Assembly: GCF_000518485.1 (NCBI RefSeq)
Contig: NZ_JADR01000008.1
Location: 62,001-126,000, forward strand
Direction of reading: 5' to 3'
Length of the DNA stretch: 64,000 bases
Source of the DNA: Olleya marilimosa CAM030
GTDB taxonomy: Bacteria > Bacteroidota > Bacteroidia > Flavobacteriales > Flavobacteriaceae
Part shown: in pieces, positions 18,987 through 29,421 of the stretch
Position numbering within the stretch: position 1 is the first letter of the stretch
How the letters are laid out: every line of letters starts with the position of its first letter
The notes under the pieces: model-generated
The model's input: the letters and a program-made list of their open reading frames with translations, nothing else
Database searches by the model: none
What the model was told of the DNA's origin: nothing
Made by a program: the position numbers and the translations under genes

Positions 18987-19020
18987 AAAAAAGCCTCAAC
19001 ATTTGTTGAGGCTTTTTTTT
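18987..19020. terminator. strong intrinsic terminator between convergent genes
   Basis: AAAAAAGCCTCAAC pairs with GTTGAGGCTTTTTT around a four-base loop, with eight T after the stem. It lies 18 bases after the T9SS protein gene and 28 bases before the end of the convergent groEL, and can serve both. Confidence 0.88.
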
Positions 19021-19047
19021 GTATAAAAATAATAAGTTTAGAATGTA

Positions 19048-20721
<1,674 letters not shown>

Positions 20722-20771
20722 CTATAAGATTGATTAATTGTAAAAATTTTGTTTTGAAAACTAAAGCTATA

Positions 20772-21050
20772 TTAGATAATAGCCATAATGTCTTCTTCAC
20801 GCATCATTAAATACTCTTTTCCGTCTAATTTAATTTCAGATCCAGAATACTTTCCATAAAGTACTGTGTCTCCAACTTTAACAGTTAAAGGTTCGTCTTT
20901 TTTACCGTTTCCTATAGCAACGATAGTTCCTTTATGTTGTTTTTCTTGAGCTGTGTCTGGTATGTATAAACCAGAAGCTGTTTGTGTTTCGGCAGGAAGT
21001 GCTTCTACTAGCACACGGTCTGCAAGTGGTTTAATGTTTAATTTACTCAT
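20772..21050 (-). CDS. groES: co-chaperonin GroES
   Basis: 92 residues. Typical GroES features are [14 protein letters not shown] at the N-terminus, the mobile loop ([18 protein letters not shown], ~18-35) and the C-terminal [15 protein letters not shown]. It caps the GroEL ring. First gene of the groES-groEL operon. Its leader is about 34 bases if the sigma-54-like site at 21095-21110 is used. Confidence 0.98.
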   Translation of the reverse strand: MSKLNIKPLADRVLVEALPAETQTASGLYIPDTAQEKQHKGTIVAIGNGKKDEPLTVKVGDTVLYGKYSGSEIKLDGKEYLMMREEDIMAII

Positions 21051-21094
21051 AATATATATGTTTAATTAATTAGAAAATTTGTGATTAACAATAA

Positions 21095-21110
21095 GCTAAA
21101 AATGTGCCAA
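21095..21110 (-). promoter_or_regulatory. candidate sigma-54 (-24/-12) promoter of groES-groEL
   Basis: The minus strand reads TTGGCACATTTTTAGCTT. TGGCAC at 21104-21109 matches the -24 element exactly. A GC lies exactly ten bases after the GG, as required at -12, although TAGC replaces the usual TTGC. The predicted start of transcription is near 21084, 34 bases before groES. A sigma-54 activator is encoded about 2 kb away (23052-24320). This is a pattern match only. Confidence 0.5.
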
Positions 21111-21140
21111 TAGAAGACAACTGACAAACTTGCAGAAACA

Positions 21141-21170
21141 AAAAATGCCAACTGATTAAGTTGGCATTTT
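21141..21170 (-). terminator. intrinsic terminator of the miaB-secG gene run
   Basis: AAAATGCCAACT and AGTTGGCATTTT form a 12-bp stem with a small loop. It is 23 bases after the secG stop on the minus strand and upstream of the groES promoter, so it separates the two transcription units. Confidence 0.72.
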
Positions 21171-21192
21171 AAAGTATGTTTTTAAAACAGGA

Positions 21193-21549
21193 TTATTTTC
21201 CAGCTTCTGGTGTAATTTCTTTTGTAGCTTCATCTGCAGTTGGTGCAGGTGTAGTAGGAGTAGGTAACTCTATATTATCGCTTTCTAAAATTTTAGATTC
21301 TCCAGCAGTTCCATTTCTGTCAATACCTAAGCTAGATGCTAAGATTAATGCTAATAAGATAGTTGCTAATGTCCAAGTACTTTTGTCTAAAAAGTCTGTT
21401 GTTTTTTTGACACCACCTAATTGTTGTGTTCCACCACCTCCAAAAGAAGAAGATAATCCTCCACCTTTAGGATTTTGTACCATTATTACGACTATTAGTA
21501 GAAATGCTACTATCACGATTAGGACTAAAAAGATTGCAAATGTGCTCAT
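21193..21549 (-). CDS. secG: preprotein translocase subunit SecG
   Basis: 118 residues with two membrane helices (~3-22 and ~55-75). VIMVQNPKGGGLSSSFGGGG between the helices is the family signature, followed by a KKTTDFLDKSTW stretch at the second helix. SecG assists SecYE in protein export. The last ~35 residues are a Pro/Thr/Glu-rich cytoplasmic or periplasmic extension ending TPEAGK, longer than E. coli SecG but common in this phylum. Last gene of a minus-strand run; 13 bases separate it from the TPR-like gene. Confidence 0.93.
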   Translation of the reverse strand: MSTFAIFLVLIVIVAFLLIVVIMVQNPKGGGLSSSFGGGGTQQLGGVKKTTDFLDKSTWTLATILLALILASSLGIDRNGTAGESKILESDNIELPTPTTPAPTADEATKEITPEAGK

Positions 21550-21562
21550 TATAATATGTTAT

Positions 21563-22510
21563 TTATTCTTGTAATTTTTCTATTGCTTTAATTTGGTCTG
21601 CAAAGAAACCACTTTTTTCTGGATATTTCAAACTTAAAATTTTATAAGATTGAATCGCTTTTTTATAGTTTTTTTGTTCTACATAGATACGAGCCAAAGT
21701 TTCTGTCATTAAAGACTCTGGTTGAATCATTTGTTCTTTGGCTATATTATGCGTTGTAATGTTTGATTTTTTTGCTTCTAGCTTTGGGTTTTTAGTAATA
21801 AACTTATCAATTAACTCAAATTTTTTAGCGCGTTCTAAGTCATTTATATCATTATTGTTTTCAGGTTCGACAGATTTAGCGTTCTGTTCTGCAATAATAG
21901 TTTCTCTTTTAATAGGCTTGAATTGCGCTAGGTTTAACCACTCGTTAAAACTATGTTTTTCAGATTTTTCAAATTGAAGTGGTGTTCCAATTTTTAAAAT
22001 GTCTTTAGCTTGAGCGGTTTCTGAATCGCTTAATTTTTTATTTATGTCAGAATCTGATGGTGTTATATCAGAATTACCATCTGTTAAATTACCACTTTCA
22101 GTTTTTGGCTGAAACAATTCTGGATTTATGGTGTGCCTTGTGTCTTCTATTTGTTGATCAAGTATCAGATCGTAATTAGTTTTGTTACTTACAGAAATAT
22201 CTTCTGTTACGACTTCTAAACTATTTATATAATCTAAATTATGTTTTATGTATTCTGAAACTTCGTTTTGATTAAAAGACTCAGAGGTAATAAAATCAAA
22301 TAAAATACTTCTGTCAGTCGTGTAGGCTGCTGTGGTTTTTAGTGCTTGATTGTACTTAAAGCTTTCTTTGTTTTTTAATCCTTTTAGGTGAATTGCTCTA
22401 GCCGATTGAAAATAAGGAAACTCTTTAATAATACTATCTAATAAGTCTGTTTGCTCAGCACTTATTAAATGGGGTTGTTGTAATATTTTAGATAATTCGT
22501 GGCTAGTCAT
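21563..22510 (-). CDS. tetratricopeptide-like cytoplasmic protein of unknown function
   Basis: 315 residues from the ATG at 22510 (MTSHELSKIL). An earlier in-frame start at 22528 exists but would overlap lptE by 14 bases. The N-terminal ~90 residues are helical (LLDSIIKEFPYFQSARAIHLKGL). The middle is a polar, poorly conserved linker. The C-terminus (~275-315; ETLARIYVEQKNYKKAIQSYKILSLKYPEKSGFFADQI) is one clear TPR-type repeat. No signal peptide. Its place between lptE and secG suggests a link with envelope biogenesis or export, but no function can be assigned. Confidence 0.8.
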   Translation of the reverse strand: MTSHELSKILQQPHLISAEQTDLLDSIIKEFPYFQSARAIHLKGLKNKESFKYNQALKTTAAYTTDRSILFDFITSESFNQNEVSEYIKHNLDYINSLEVVTEDISVSNKTNYDLILDQQIEDTRHTINPELFQPKTESGNLTDGNSDITPSDSDINKKLSDSETAQAKDILKIGTPLQFEKSEKHSFNEWLNLAQFKPIKRETIIAEQNAKSVEPENNNDINDLERAKKFELIDKFITKNPKLEAKKSNITTHNIAKEQMIQPESLMTETLARIYVEQKNYKKAIQSYKILSLKYPEKSGFFADQIKAIEKLQE

Positions 22511-22514
22511 TTGT

Positions 22515-23021
22515 TTACCAATTTGCAAGTGAGGCGTTAAAAATATCTTGTGTTAGACGTTCAAAAATTTCTTCAAAAGCAGTGGTTTTGATGGCGCCTG
22601 ATAATAACTCGCTACCAGTATAATCATAGTAAAAAGAGAATTTTTTTTCAAAATCATTTTCGTCATCCTTTTTATTATAATATCTAACATTTACACCAAT
22701 AGTTAGTCTGTTTTGTGCAGCAGTACTGTTGGCTGTTGCAGTGGTTGGAGAAATACGGTATTCGGTAATTTCTCCTTCGTACACCAAATCTCCGTTTGAG
22801 TTTACTAGGCTTAAATTGGTTTGGTTTAATATTAAGTCTTGTAAGGCTATGGTAAAATCTCTTTCTAATCCAGGCTCTACTAATGCTGCATTATTTTGAA
22901 AATAATTAACCTGAAAGGTTTTTGCATCTCCTAAATCTTGCACACCAGTAAATGAGTATGCTCCACAACCCAAAAAGGTTGCCATTATGGTTAGTAGTAA
23001 AAAATATTTAAGTGGTTTCAT
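22515..23021 (-). CDS. lptE: LptE-like lipopolysaccharide assembly lipoprotein
   Basis: 168 residues with a lipoprotein signal ending LGCGAYSFTG, so Cys19 would be lipidated. The mature part begins CGAYSFTGVQ, a typical LptE opening, and contains beta-rich stretches (VYEGEITEYRISPTT, LTIGVNVRYYNKKD). LptE plugs the LptD barrel that inserts LPS into the outer membrane. Encoded 30 bases after the sigma-54 activator, with a downstream gene that starts 4 bases after its stop. Confidence 0.85.
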   Translation of the reverse strand: MKPLKYFLLLTIMATFLGCGAYSFTGVQDLGDAKTFQVNYFQNNAALVEPGLERDFTIALQDLILNQTNLSLVNSNGDLVYEGEITEYRISPTTATANSTAAQNRLTIGVNVRYYNKKDDENDFEKKFSFYYDYTGSELLSGAIKTTAFEEIFERLTQDIFNASLANW

Positions 23022-23051
23022 TTTATTAGTGTTTCTCTATAAAACGTTAGA

Positions 23052-24320
23052 TTATAAATCAAATTGTTTGATTTTACGATAAAGTGTACGCTCGCTAATA
23101 CCTAACTCTTCTGCTGCTAGCTTACGTTTTCCGTTATGACGCTCTAAGGATTTTTTTATTAATTCCAATTCTTTGTCATGTAATGACAAGGTTTCTTCTT
23201 CTTCAATTTCTTCGGCAAAATGATACTTGTCTTGTGCGCTATCAATAGGATTAGTGTTTGATAGTCCAGAGTTTTGAGAGATTGATAAAACTTCCATGTC
23301 TTCTACATGTTCATCAAATTCAGCTTCACTTTCATTCTCACCATAAATTTTTTGAATTAGAGTTTCGTTATTTTTTTGAACATCTTTAGCGTTACCAGTT
23401 TTCATTAATTCCATGGTTAGCTTTTTTAAGTCATTTAAATCGGCTTTCATGTCAAATAAAACTTTGTATAAAATTTCGCGTTCACTACTAAAATCACCTT
23501 CGGATTTAGAGGTGTTTATTACTGCAGGAAGGTTGTTTCCGCTTGGTAAATAACTGTGTAAAACTTGAGCGGTTATGGTTCTGTTTTGTTCTAAGACAGA
23601 GACTTGTTCTGCAACATTACGTAGTTGTCTTATGTTTCCGCTCCAGCGATATTTTAACAATAAACTAATGGCGTCGTCCGTTAATTTAATGGTTGGCATT
23701 TTATATTTTAATGCAAAATCACTAGCAAATTTTCGGAACAGTATATGGATGTCTTCTTGTCGTTCTCTTAAAGGAGGAAGATTGATATCTACAGTACTTA
23801 AACGGTAAAAAAGGTCTTCTCTAAATTTTTCTTTTTTAATGGCATCAAACATATTAACGTTTGTAGCAGCAACAATCCTAACATTGGTTTTTTGGACTTT
23901 ACTAGATCCTACTTTTATAAACTCACCATTTTCTAATACTCTTAGTAAACGTACTTGCGTAGTTAATGGTAATTCTCCTACTTCATCTAAAAAGATGGTT
24001 CCACCATCTGCAACTTCAAAATAACCACTTCTAGTAGCTGTTGCTCCTGTAAAGGCTCCTTTTTCATGACCAAAAAGCTCACTGTCTATAGTTCCTTCTG
24101 GAATTGCACCACAGTTAACTGCAATATATTTACCGTGTTTACGATGCGATAATTGATGAATTATTTTTGGAATACTCTCTTTTCCAACACCACTTTCTCC
24201 AGTTACTAAAACAGAAATATCTGTTGGAGCGACTTGAATTGCTTTTTCAATAGCACGATTTAATGTTGGGCTATTTCCAATAATTCCGAAACGTTGTTTT
24301 ATTGATTGTATTGATTCCAT
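23052..24320 (-). CDS. sigma-54-interacting AAA+ transcriptional activator
   Basis: 422 residues. The AAA+ domain begins near residue 14. Walker A is GESGVGKE (~40-47), the sigma-54 contact loop is GAFTGA (~89-94), and Walker B is GTIFLDEVGELP. An R-finger region (FREDLFYRLS) follows. The C-terminal helix-turn-helix is Fis-type (KRKLAAEELGISERTLYRKIKQF, ~398-420). There is no receiver or sensory domain at the N-terminus, so activity must be controlled by level, by a partner, or be constitutive. A ~130-residue acidic linker lies between AAA+ and HTH. Lies between miaB/lipoprotein and lptE. The groES promoter at 21095 is a possible nearby target; that link is inference. Confidence 0.93.
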   Translation of the reverse strand: MESIQSIKQRFGIIGNSPTLNRAIEKAIQVAPTDISVLVTGESGVGKESIPKIIHQLSHRKHGKYIAVNCGAIPEGTIDSELFGHEKGAFTGATATRSGYFEVADGGTIFLDEVGELPLTTQVRLLRVLENGEFIKVGSSKVQKTNVRIVAATNVNMFDAIKKEKFREDLFYRLSTVDINLPPLRERQEDIHILFRKFASDFALKYKMPTIKLTDDAISLLLKYRWSGNIRQLRNVAEQVSVLEQNRTITAQVLHSYLPSGNNLPAVINTSKSEGDFSSEREILYKVLFDMKADLNDLKKLTMELMKTGNAKDVQKNNETLIQKIYGENESEAEFDEHVEDMEVLSISQNSGLSNTNPIDSAQDKYHFAEEIEEEETLSLHDKELELIKKSLERHNGKRKLAAEELGISERTLYRKIKQFDL

Positions 24321-24329
24321 TTAGACTTT

Positions 24330-25256
24330 TTAGTTGGTATAATTAAAAGTTTCTTCTTGTACTAAACTTATGCCATCCAAAGAAAATACTCCATTTCTAC
24401 TTGTAATTCGGTTTGCAGTATTATAAGTCATCATAAAAGTGACTGTGTTTCCGTCTGCAGTAACAGAGTTCCAATTGTTTGTGCTATGAAATTGGACTAT
24501 TGTTGGTCCAGCCTCTTCAGTATAATCATCATCTAAAATAGCTAACCAATATTGGTCACTAAACCCATTTTTTAAAGGGTTGATAAAATTGTCATAACCG
24601 TAAGTTGTACTATTATTATTTTCTCCAGATGATAACACAGAAATACAATTTCCGTTATCATCATAAGTTAAAAATTCTTGTTGAATACTTATACCATCTT
24701 CAAACGATATTTTTTCAATTAACCTTCCTGAGGCATCTGTTTTGTATTGTGTTTCAACAGGATTACCTGCTTGTGTTTTTGTTGTTACATTACCAGATGT
24801 AGTAAAGTTGTAGGTGTAGTCCTCTGTATCGTCTTCAAAGTCATCATATGCAATTTGAGTAACGTTGTTGTCTGATGAATAACTAATGTTTGTTTGGTTA
24901 ATTTGTGTAGAACCTTCAAAGTTTTTTACTGTAATAATGTTTCCAGAAGCGTCTCTGGTTAATGTTCCGTTGGCAACAATAGGAAAGCCAAATGCAACTG
25001 TTTCTACATCTAGGTCAGACACTTTATTATTAGTATTAAATGTAAAGTCTGTATTAATGGTAATTGGACCTAAAAAAGGTACTTCGGTATCAACATCCCA
25101 AGTGTAGTTTGATAATTGTAAATCGTTACTGTCTGATCCATCTGTTGGGTCAGGCTCGCCAGTAATTGTGTCGTCAAAAGTAAATCCTTCTAAAGGCTCA
25201 TTTTGGCAAGAGGTTAAAAAGCTTAATGTTACTAGTAGTATAATTATTTTTTTCAT
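24330..25256 (-). CDS. lipoprotein of unknown function
   Basis: 308 residues with a lipoprotein signal (MKKIIILLVTLSFLTSC, Cys17). A short acidic linker rich in Asp and Pro follows (~28-45). The body reads as repeated beta segments with the pattern YDDNGNCISV, DASGRLIEKISF, DASGNIITVKNF. This resembles the Tyr-Asp/RHS-like hairpin repeats found in many Bacteroidota surface lipoproteins. No catalytic motif is visible. It sits between miaB (27 bases upstream) and the sigma-54 activator (9 bases downstream), all on the minus strand. Confidence 0.78.
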   Translation of the reverse strand: MKKIIILLVTLSFLTSCQNEPLEGFTFDDTITGEPDPTDGSDSNDLQLSNYTWDVDTEVPFLGPITINTDFTFNTNNKVSDLDVETVAFGFPIVANGTLTRDASGNIITVKNFEGSTQINQTNISYSSDNNVTQIAYDDFEDDTEDYTYNFTTSGNVTTKTQAGNPVETQYKTDASGRLIEKISFEDGISIQQEFLTYDDNGNCISVLSSGENNNSTTYGYDNFINPLKNGFSDQYWLAILDDDYTEEAGPTIVQFHSTNNWNSVTADGNTVTFMMTYNTANRITSRNGVFSLDGISLVQEETFNYTN

Positions 25257-25282
25257 AATGGGTAATTATAATGTAAATACGA

Positions 25283-26728
25283 TTAATTGTTTGCGTTACT
25301 AACAGCTTTACCAATAAGTGTTGCTTTTGTACAATCTGTTACAATAACGTTGACAAAATCTCCAATTTTATAGTTTTCTTTTGGAAAAACAACGACTATG
25401 TTTTGTTGTGTACGACCAGACCATTCTTGGTTTGATTTTTTAGATTCTCTTTCAACTAATACTTCTACGGTTGTATTTAAAAACTCTCTGGTTCTAAACT
25501 CACTATGTATTAATTGTAAAGCAATGATTTCTCTTAGACGTCTACTTTTAGTTTCTTCAGGCACATCGTCTTCAAATTTACGTTCGGCTAAAGTCCCAGG
25601 ACGCTCAGAATAGGTAAACATATATCCAAAATTGTATTTGACATATTCCATTAAACTTAAAGTGTCCTGATGGTCTTGTTCTGTTTCTGTTGGGAAACCT
25701 GAAATCATATCTTGACTTATCGAACAATTTGGAATTATTCTTTTAATATTATCTATTAATGTAAAATATTCCTCTCTTGTGTGTAAGCGATTCATTGCTT
25801 TTAAAATACGATTACTTCCGCTTTGGACAGGTAAATGTATATGATTGCATATATTATCATATTTAGCCATAGTCTCAATAACCTCAAGATGCATGTCTTG
25901 TGGATTAGAGGTACTAAATCTAATTCGCATTTTAGGTTGTGCTTTTGCACATAGCTCTAACAACTTAGCAAAATCTGTTGCAGTCGCTTTTTCAATATCA
26001 GAAGCTTTATCAAAATCTTTTTTCATTCCGCCTCCATACCAAAGGTAGCTGTCAACATTTTGACCTAATAAAGTAATTTCTTTGTAACCCTTGTTCCAAA
26101 GGTCATTTACTTCTTCAATAATACTTTGTGGGTCACGACTGCGTTCTCTTCCTCTTGTAAAAGGAACGACACAAAACGTACACATATTATCACATCCTCT
26201 TGTTATAGATACAAATGCAGTAACACCATTACTGTTTAATCTAACAGGACTTATGTCTCCATAAGTTTCTTCTTTAGAAAGGATTACGTTTATAGCGTCA
26301 CGACCTTCATCTACTTCTGCAATTAAGTTTGGTAAATCTTTATAGGCATCTGGTCCTACAACTAGATCAACTATTTTTTCCTCTTCTAAAAATTTACTTT
26401 TTAAACGTTCTGCCATACAACCTAATACACCCACTTTCATTTTTGGGTTTACGTCTCTTTTAATGGCATTATATTTTTGTAAGCGTTTGCGTACTGTTTG
26501 TTCTGCTTTATCACGTATAGAGCAAGTGTTTACTAATACTAAATCTGCTTCCTCTAGATTTTGTGTTGTATTAAACCCTTCTTTATTAAGGATAGAGGCA
26601 ACAATTTCGCTATCACTAAAATTCATAGAACAACCATAACTTTCAATAAAAAGTTTTTTGGTGTTCTCTTTTTTTTGAGGGATAACTAATGTCTCTCCTT
26701 GTTTGTTTTCGTCTATTGTCTTTTCCAT
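25283..26728 (-). CDS. miaB: tRNA-2-methylthio-N6-dimethylallyladenosine synthase MiaB
   Basis: 481 residues from the ATG at 26728. In-frame starts at 26749 (ATG) and 26755 (TTG) would add up to nine residues not typical of the family. The N-terminal methylthiotransferase domain has cysteines in ESYGCSMNFSDSE and later VLVNTCSIRDKAEQTVR and GCMAERLKSK. The radical-SAM cluster motif is GCDNMCTFCVVPFTRGRERS, and a TRAM RNA-binding domain ends the protein (EVLVERESKKS ... VTDCTKATLIGKAV). It methylthiolates position 37 of tRNAs. First gene of the run that ends with secG. Confidence 0.95.
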   Translation of the reverse strand: MEKTIDENKQGETLVIPQKKENTKKLFIESYGCSMNFSDSEIVASILNKEGFNTTQNLEEADLVLVNTCSIRDKAEQTVRKRLQKYNAIKRDVNPKMKVGVLGCMAERLKSKFLEEEKIVDLVVGPDAYKDLPNLIAEVDEGRDAINVILSKEETYGDISPVRLNSNGVTAFVSITRGCDNMCTFCVVPFTRGRERSRDPQSIIEEVNDLWNKGYKEITLLGQNVDSYLWYGGGMKKDFDKASDIEKATATDFAKLLELCAKAQPKMRIRFSTSNPQDMHLEVIETMAKYDNICNHIHLPVQSGSNRILKAMNRLHTREEYFTLIDNIKRIIPNCSISQDMISGFPTETEQDHQDTLSLMEYVKYNFGYMFTYSERPGTLAERKFEDDVPEETKSRRLREIIALQLIHSEFRTREFLNTTVEVLVERESKKSNQEWSGRTQQNIVVVFPKENYKIGDFVNVIVTDCTKATLIGKAVSNANN

Positions 26729-26856
26729 AAATATATTGAAATCACTCATCTCCAATAAGCACGCAAAGATAGGATTATTTTAAAATTATGACAATCTGAC
26801 AGACCTTTAATTTTAGCTAAAAGTTATAAAATTAGGAAGATAAATTTTTTTTGATA

Positions 26857-26864
26857 TACCTTTG
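26857..26864 (+). promoter_or_regulatory. -7 promoter element of topA
   Basis: TACCTTTG matches TAnnTTTG and lies 20 bases before the topA ATG at 26884. A start codon at 26851 would fall upstream of this element, which supports the 26884 start. The -33 box is not clear. Confidence 0.45.
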
Positions 26865-26883
26865 CACTCACAAAAATCGAAGA

Positions 26884-29412
26884 ATGGCGAAGAATTTAGT
26901 AATAGTAGAGTCACCAGCAAAAGCAAAAACAATAGAGAAATTTTTAGGAAAAGACTTTAAAGTCGAATCCAGTTTTGGGCATATTGCTGACTTACCATCT
27001 AAGGAATTGGGAGTAGATGTAGAGGGAGATTTTGATCCAAAATACGAAGTGTCTTCAGATAAAAAAGCATTAGTTAAAAAATTAAAAGATTTAGCTAAAA
27101 AAGCCGAAATGGTTTGGCTAGCAAGTGATGAAGATAGGGAAGGAGAAGCAATTGCTTGGCATTTAGCCGAGTCTTTAAACTTGGATAAAGAAAAAACAAA
27201 ACGAATCGTTTTTCATGAGATTACAAAAACTGCTATTCAAAAAGCAGTTGAAAATCCAAGACAAATAGATTATGATTTAGTAGATGCGCAACAAGCACGT
27301 CGTGTATTAGATAGAATAGTAGGTTACGAGTTGTCTCCAGTTTTATGGCGAAAAGTAAAAGGAGGCTTATCTGCAGGTCGTGTACAATCAGTATCTGTTA
27401 GATTAATTGTAGAGCGTGAACGCGAAATACAAGATTTTAAGCCAGAAGCGTCTTACAGAATTGATGCTGAGTTTTCAAACGAAGCAGGACAATCTTTTAA
27501 AGCTAAGCTTCCTAAAACATTTTCAACAAAAAAAGAAGCTTTTGACTTTTTAGAAAGTAATGCAGCTGCTAATTTTAAAGTCGCTGATTTAACTAAAAAG
27601 CCAGCAAAAAAATCTCCAGCAGCACCATTTACAACATCAACCTTACAACAAGAAGCGTCACGTAAATTATACTTTTCTGTTAGTAAGACTATGACTATGG
27701 CGCAACGTTTGTACGAAGCCGGTTTGATTACCTATATGAGAACAGATAGTGTTAACTTATCTGATGAAGCTAGAAAAGGTGCCGAAAAAGAAATTGTTGC
27801 AGCATATGGTAAAGAATATGCTAAAGAACGTAACTTTAAAGGTAAATCTAAAGGCGCTCAAGAGGCTCACGAAGCGATTAGACCAACAGATTTTAAAACA
27901 CACAGCGTTGATATTGATTATGATCAAGCACGCTTATATGATTTAATTTGGAAACGTGCAATTGCATCTCAAATGAGTGAAGCACAATTAGAACGTACCA
28001 ATGTAAAAATTGAAGCAGATACACATGACCAAACCTTTACAGCTAATGGAGAGGTGATTAAATTTGATGGGTTTTTAAAAGTATATCTTGAAGGTACTGA
28101 TGATGAAGATTTAGAGCAAGAAGGCATGCTTCCAGCAATGAAAACTAACGAGACACTACTTAATAAATACATATCAGCAACTGAGCGTTATAGTCGTGCG
28201 CCATATAGATATACTGAGGCTTCTTTGGTTAAAAAATTAGAAGAGTTAGGTATTGGTCGTCCATCTACTTATGCGCCAACAATTTCTACTATTCAAAATA
28301 GAAATTACGTGGAGAAAGGAACTATTGAAGGTGTAGAGCGTGAGTATACACAATTAATGTTAGAAGAAGGAAATGTAAAAGACAATACGTTAACTGAAAA
28401 AGTAGGTTCAGATAAAGGTAAGCTTGTGCCAACAGATATTGGTATGATAGTTACAGACTTTCTAGTTAATCATTTTCAAAGTATTTTGGACTATAACTTT
28501 ACAGCTAAAGTAGAAAGTCAATTTGATGATATTGCTGAAGGTAAAGAAGACTGGAAAAAAATGATGAAAACTTTCTACAAGAAATTTCATCCAGTAGTAA
28601 TAGATGTACAAGAAAATGCAGATAGAGAATCCGGAGAACGTATTTTAGGTAAAGATCCTAAAACAGGAAAACAAGTTAGTGTACGTTTAGGTAAGTTTGG
28701 ACCAATGGTACAAATGGGAACTGTAGATGACGAAGAAAAACCAACATTTGCAAGTTTAAGTCCAGATCAACAATTAGGAAGTATTACCTATGAAGAAGCA
28801 ATGGATTTATTTAAATTGCCAAGAACTTTAGGTAAATATGAAGACGAAGCTGTAGAAGTCAATAATGGTCGTTTTGGTCCTTATGTAAAATATGGCGATA
28901 AATTTGTATCCTTAGCTCCTGGTCAAGACCCATTAAATATAGAGATTGAAGATGCAATAGAACTTATTAAAGAAAAAGAAATTGCAGACGCTCCTGTGTA
29001 TAATTATAAAGGACACGGAGTCACAAAAGGAAAAGGACGTTTTGGACCTTTCATTAAATGGAATGGTTTATTTATTAATGTCAATAAAAAATACGATTGG
29101 GATAACTTAACCACTGAAGAAATTGAAGAATTAGTTGATGCTAAAATTCAAAAAGAAATTGATAAAGTTGTTCATAATTGGGAAGAAGAAGGCATACGTG
29201 TAGAAAAAGCACGTTGGGGAAGACATAATATCTTAAAGGGTAAAATTAAAATAGAGCTTCCTAAGACTGTAGATGCTGCAGCTTTAACTTTGGACGAGGT
29301 TAAGGATATGATTGAAAAGAAAGCGCCTAAAAAGAAGGTAGCAGCTAAAAAGAAAGCACCTGCAAAGAAAAAAACAACTACTAAGAAAAAAACAACAGCT
29401 AAAAAGAAATAG
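26884..29412 (+). CDS. topA: DNA topoisomerase I
   Basis: 842 residues from the ATG at 26884 (MAKNLVIVESPAKAKTI). The frame extends to 26851, but MAKNLVIVESPAKAKT is the family N-terminus and the promoter element lies inside the extension. The TOPRIM domain carries DEDREGEAIAWHL. The active-site tyrosine lies in LYEAGLITYMRTDS (~residue 290). The C-terminal region has repeated GRFGPYVKYGDKFVSL/GRFGPFIKWNG modules instead of zinc fingers, and the end is a basic tail of KKK-A/T repeats as in other Bacteroidota. It relaxes negative supercoils. The next gene starts 9 bases after the stop. Confidence 0.97.
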   Translation: MAKNLVIVESPAKAKTIEKFLGKDFKVESSFGHIADLPSKELGVDVEGDFDPKYEVSSDKKALVKKLKDLAKKAEMVWLASDEDREGEAIAWHLAESLNLDKEKTKRIVFHEITKTAIQKAVENPRQIDYDLVDAQQARRVLDRIVGYELSPVLWRKVKGGLSAGRVQSVSVRLIVEREREIQDFKPEASYRIDAEFSNEAGQSFKAKLPKTFSTKKEAFDFLESNAAANFKVADLTKKPAKKSPAAPFTTSTLQQEASRKLYFSVSKTMTMAQRLYEAGLITYMRTDSVNLSDEARKGAEKEIVAAYGKEYAKERNFKGKSKGAQEAHEAIRPTDFKTHSVDIDYDQARLYDLIWKRAIASQMSEAQLERTNVKIEADTHDQTFTANGEVIKFDGFLKVYLEGTDDEDLEQEGMLPAMKTNETLLNKYISATERYSRAPYRYTEASLVKKLEELGIGRPSTYAPTISTIQNRNYVEKGTIEGVEREYTQLMLEEGNVKDNTLTEKVGSDKGKLVPTDIGMIVTDFLVNHFQSILDYNFTAKVESQFDDIAEGKEDWKKMMKTFYKKFHPVVIDVQENADRESGERILGKDPKTGKQVSVRLGKFGPMVQMGTVDDEEKPTFASLSPDQQLGSITYEEAMDLFKLPRTLGKYEDEAVEVNNGRFGPYVKYGDKFVSLAPGQDPLNIEIEDAIELIKEKEIADAPVYNYKGHGVTKGKGRFGPFIKWNGLFINVNKKYDWDNLTTEEIEELVDAKIQKEIDKVVHNWEEEGIRVEKARWGRHNILKGKIKIELPKTVDAAALTLDEVKDMIEKKAPKKKVAAKKKAPAKKKTTTKKKTTAKKK

Positions 29413-29421
29413 TATTACATA

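Noticed and set aside
27749-28172. Open frames overlapping topA in other frames, and similar ones within groEL, mreB, purH and the RND genes
   Set aside because: They lie inside strongly conserved genes, have no recognisable domains and are explained as shadows of the real frame.
29310-29412. Lysine-rich repeats at the end of topA as a separate repeat element
   Set aside because: They encode the basic tail usual for Bacteroidota topoisomerase I.
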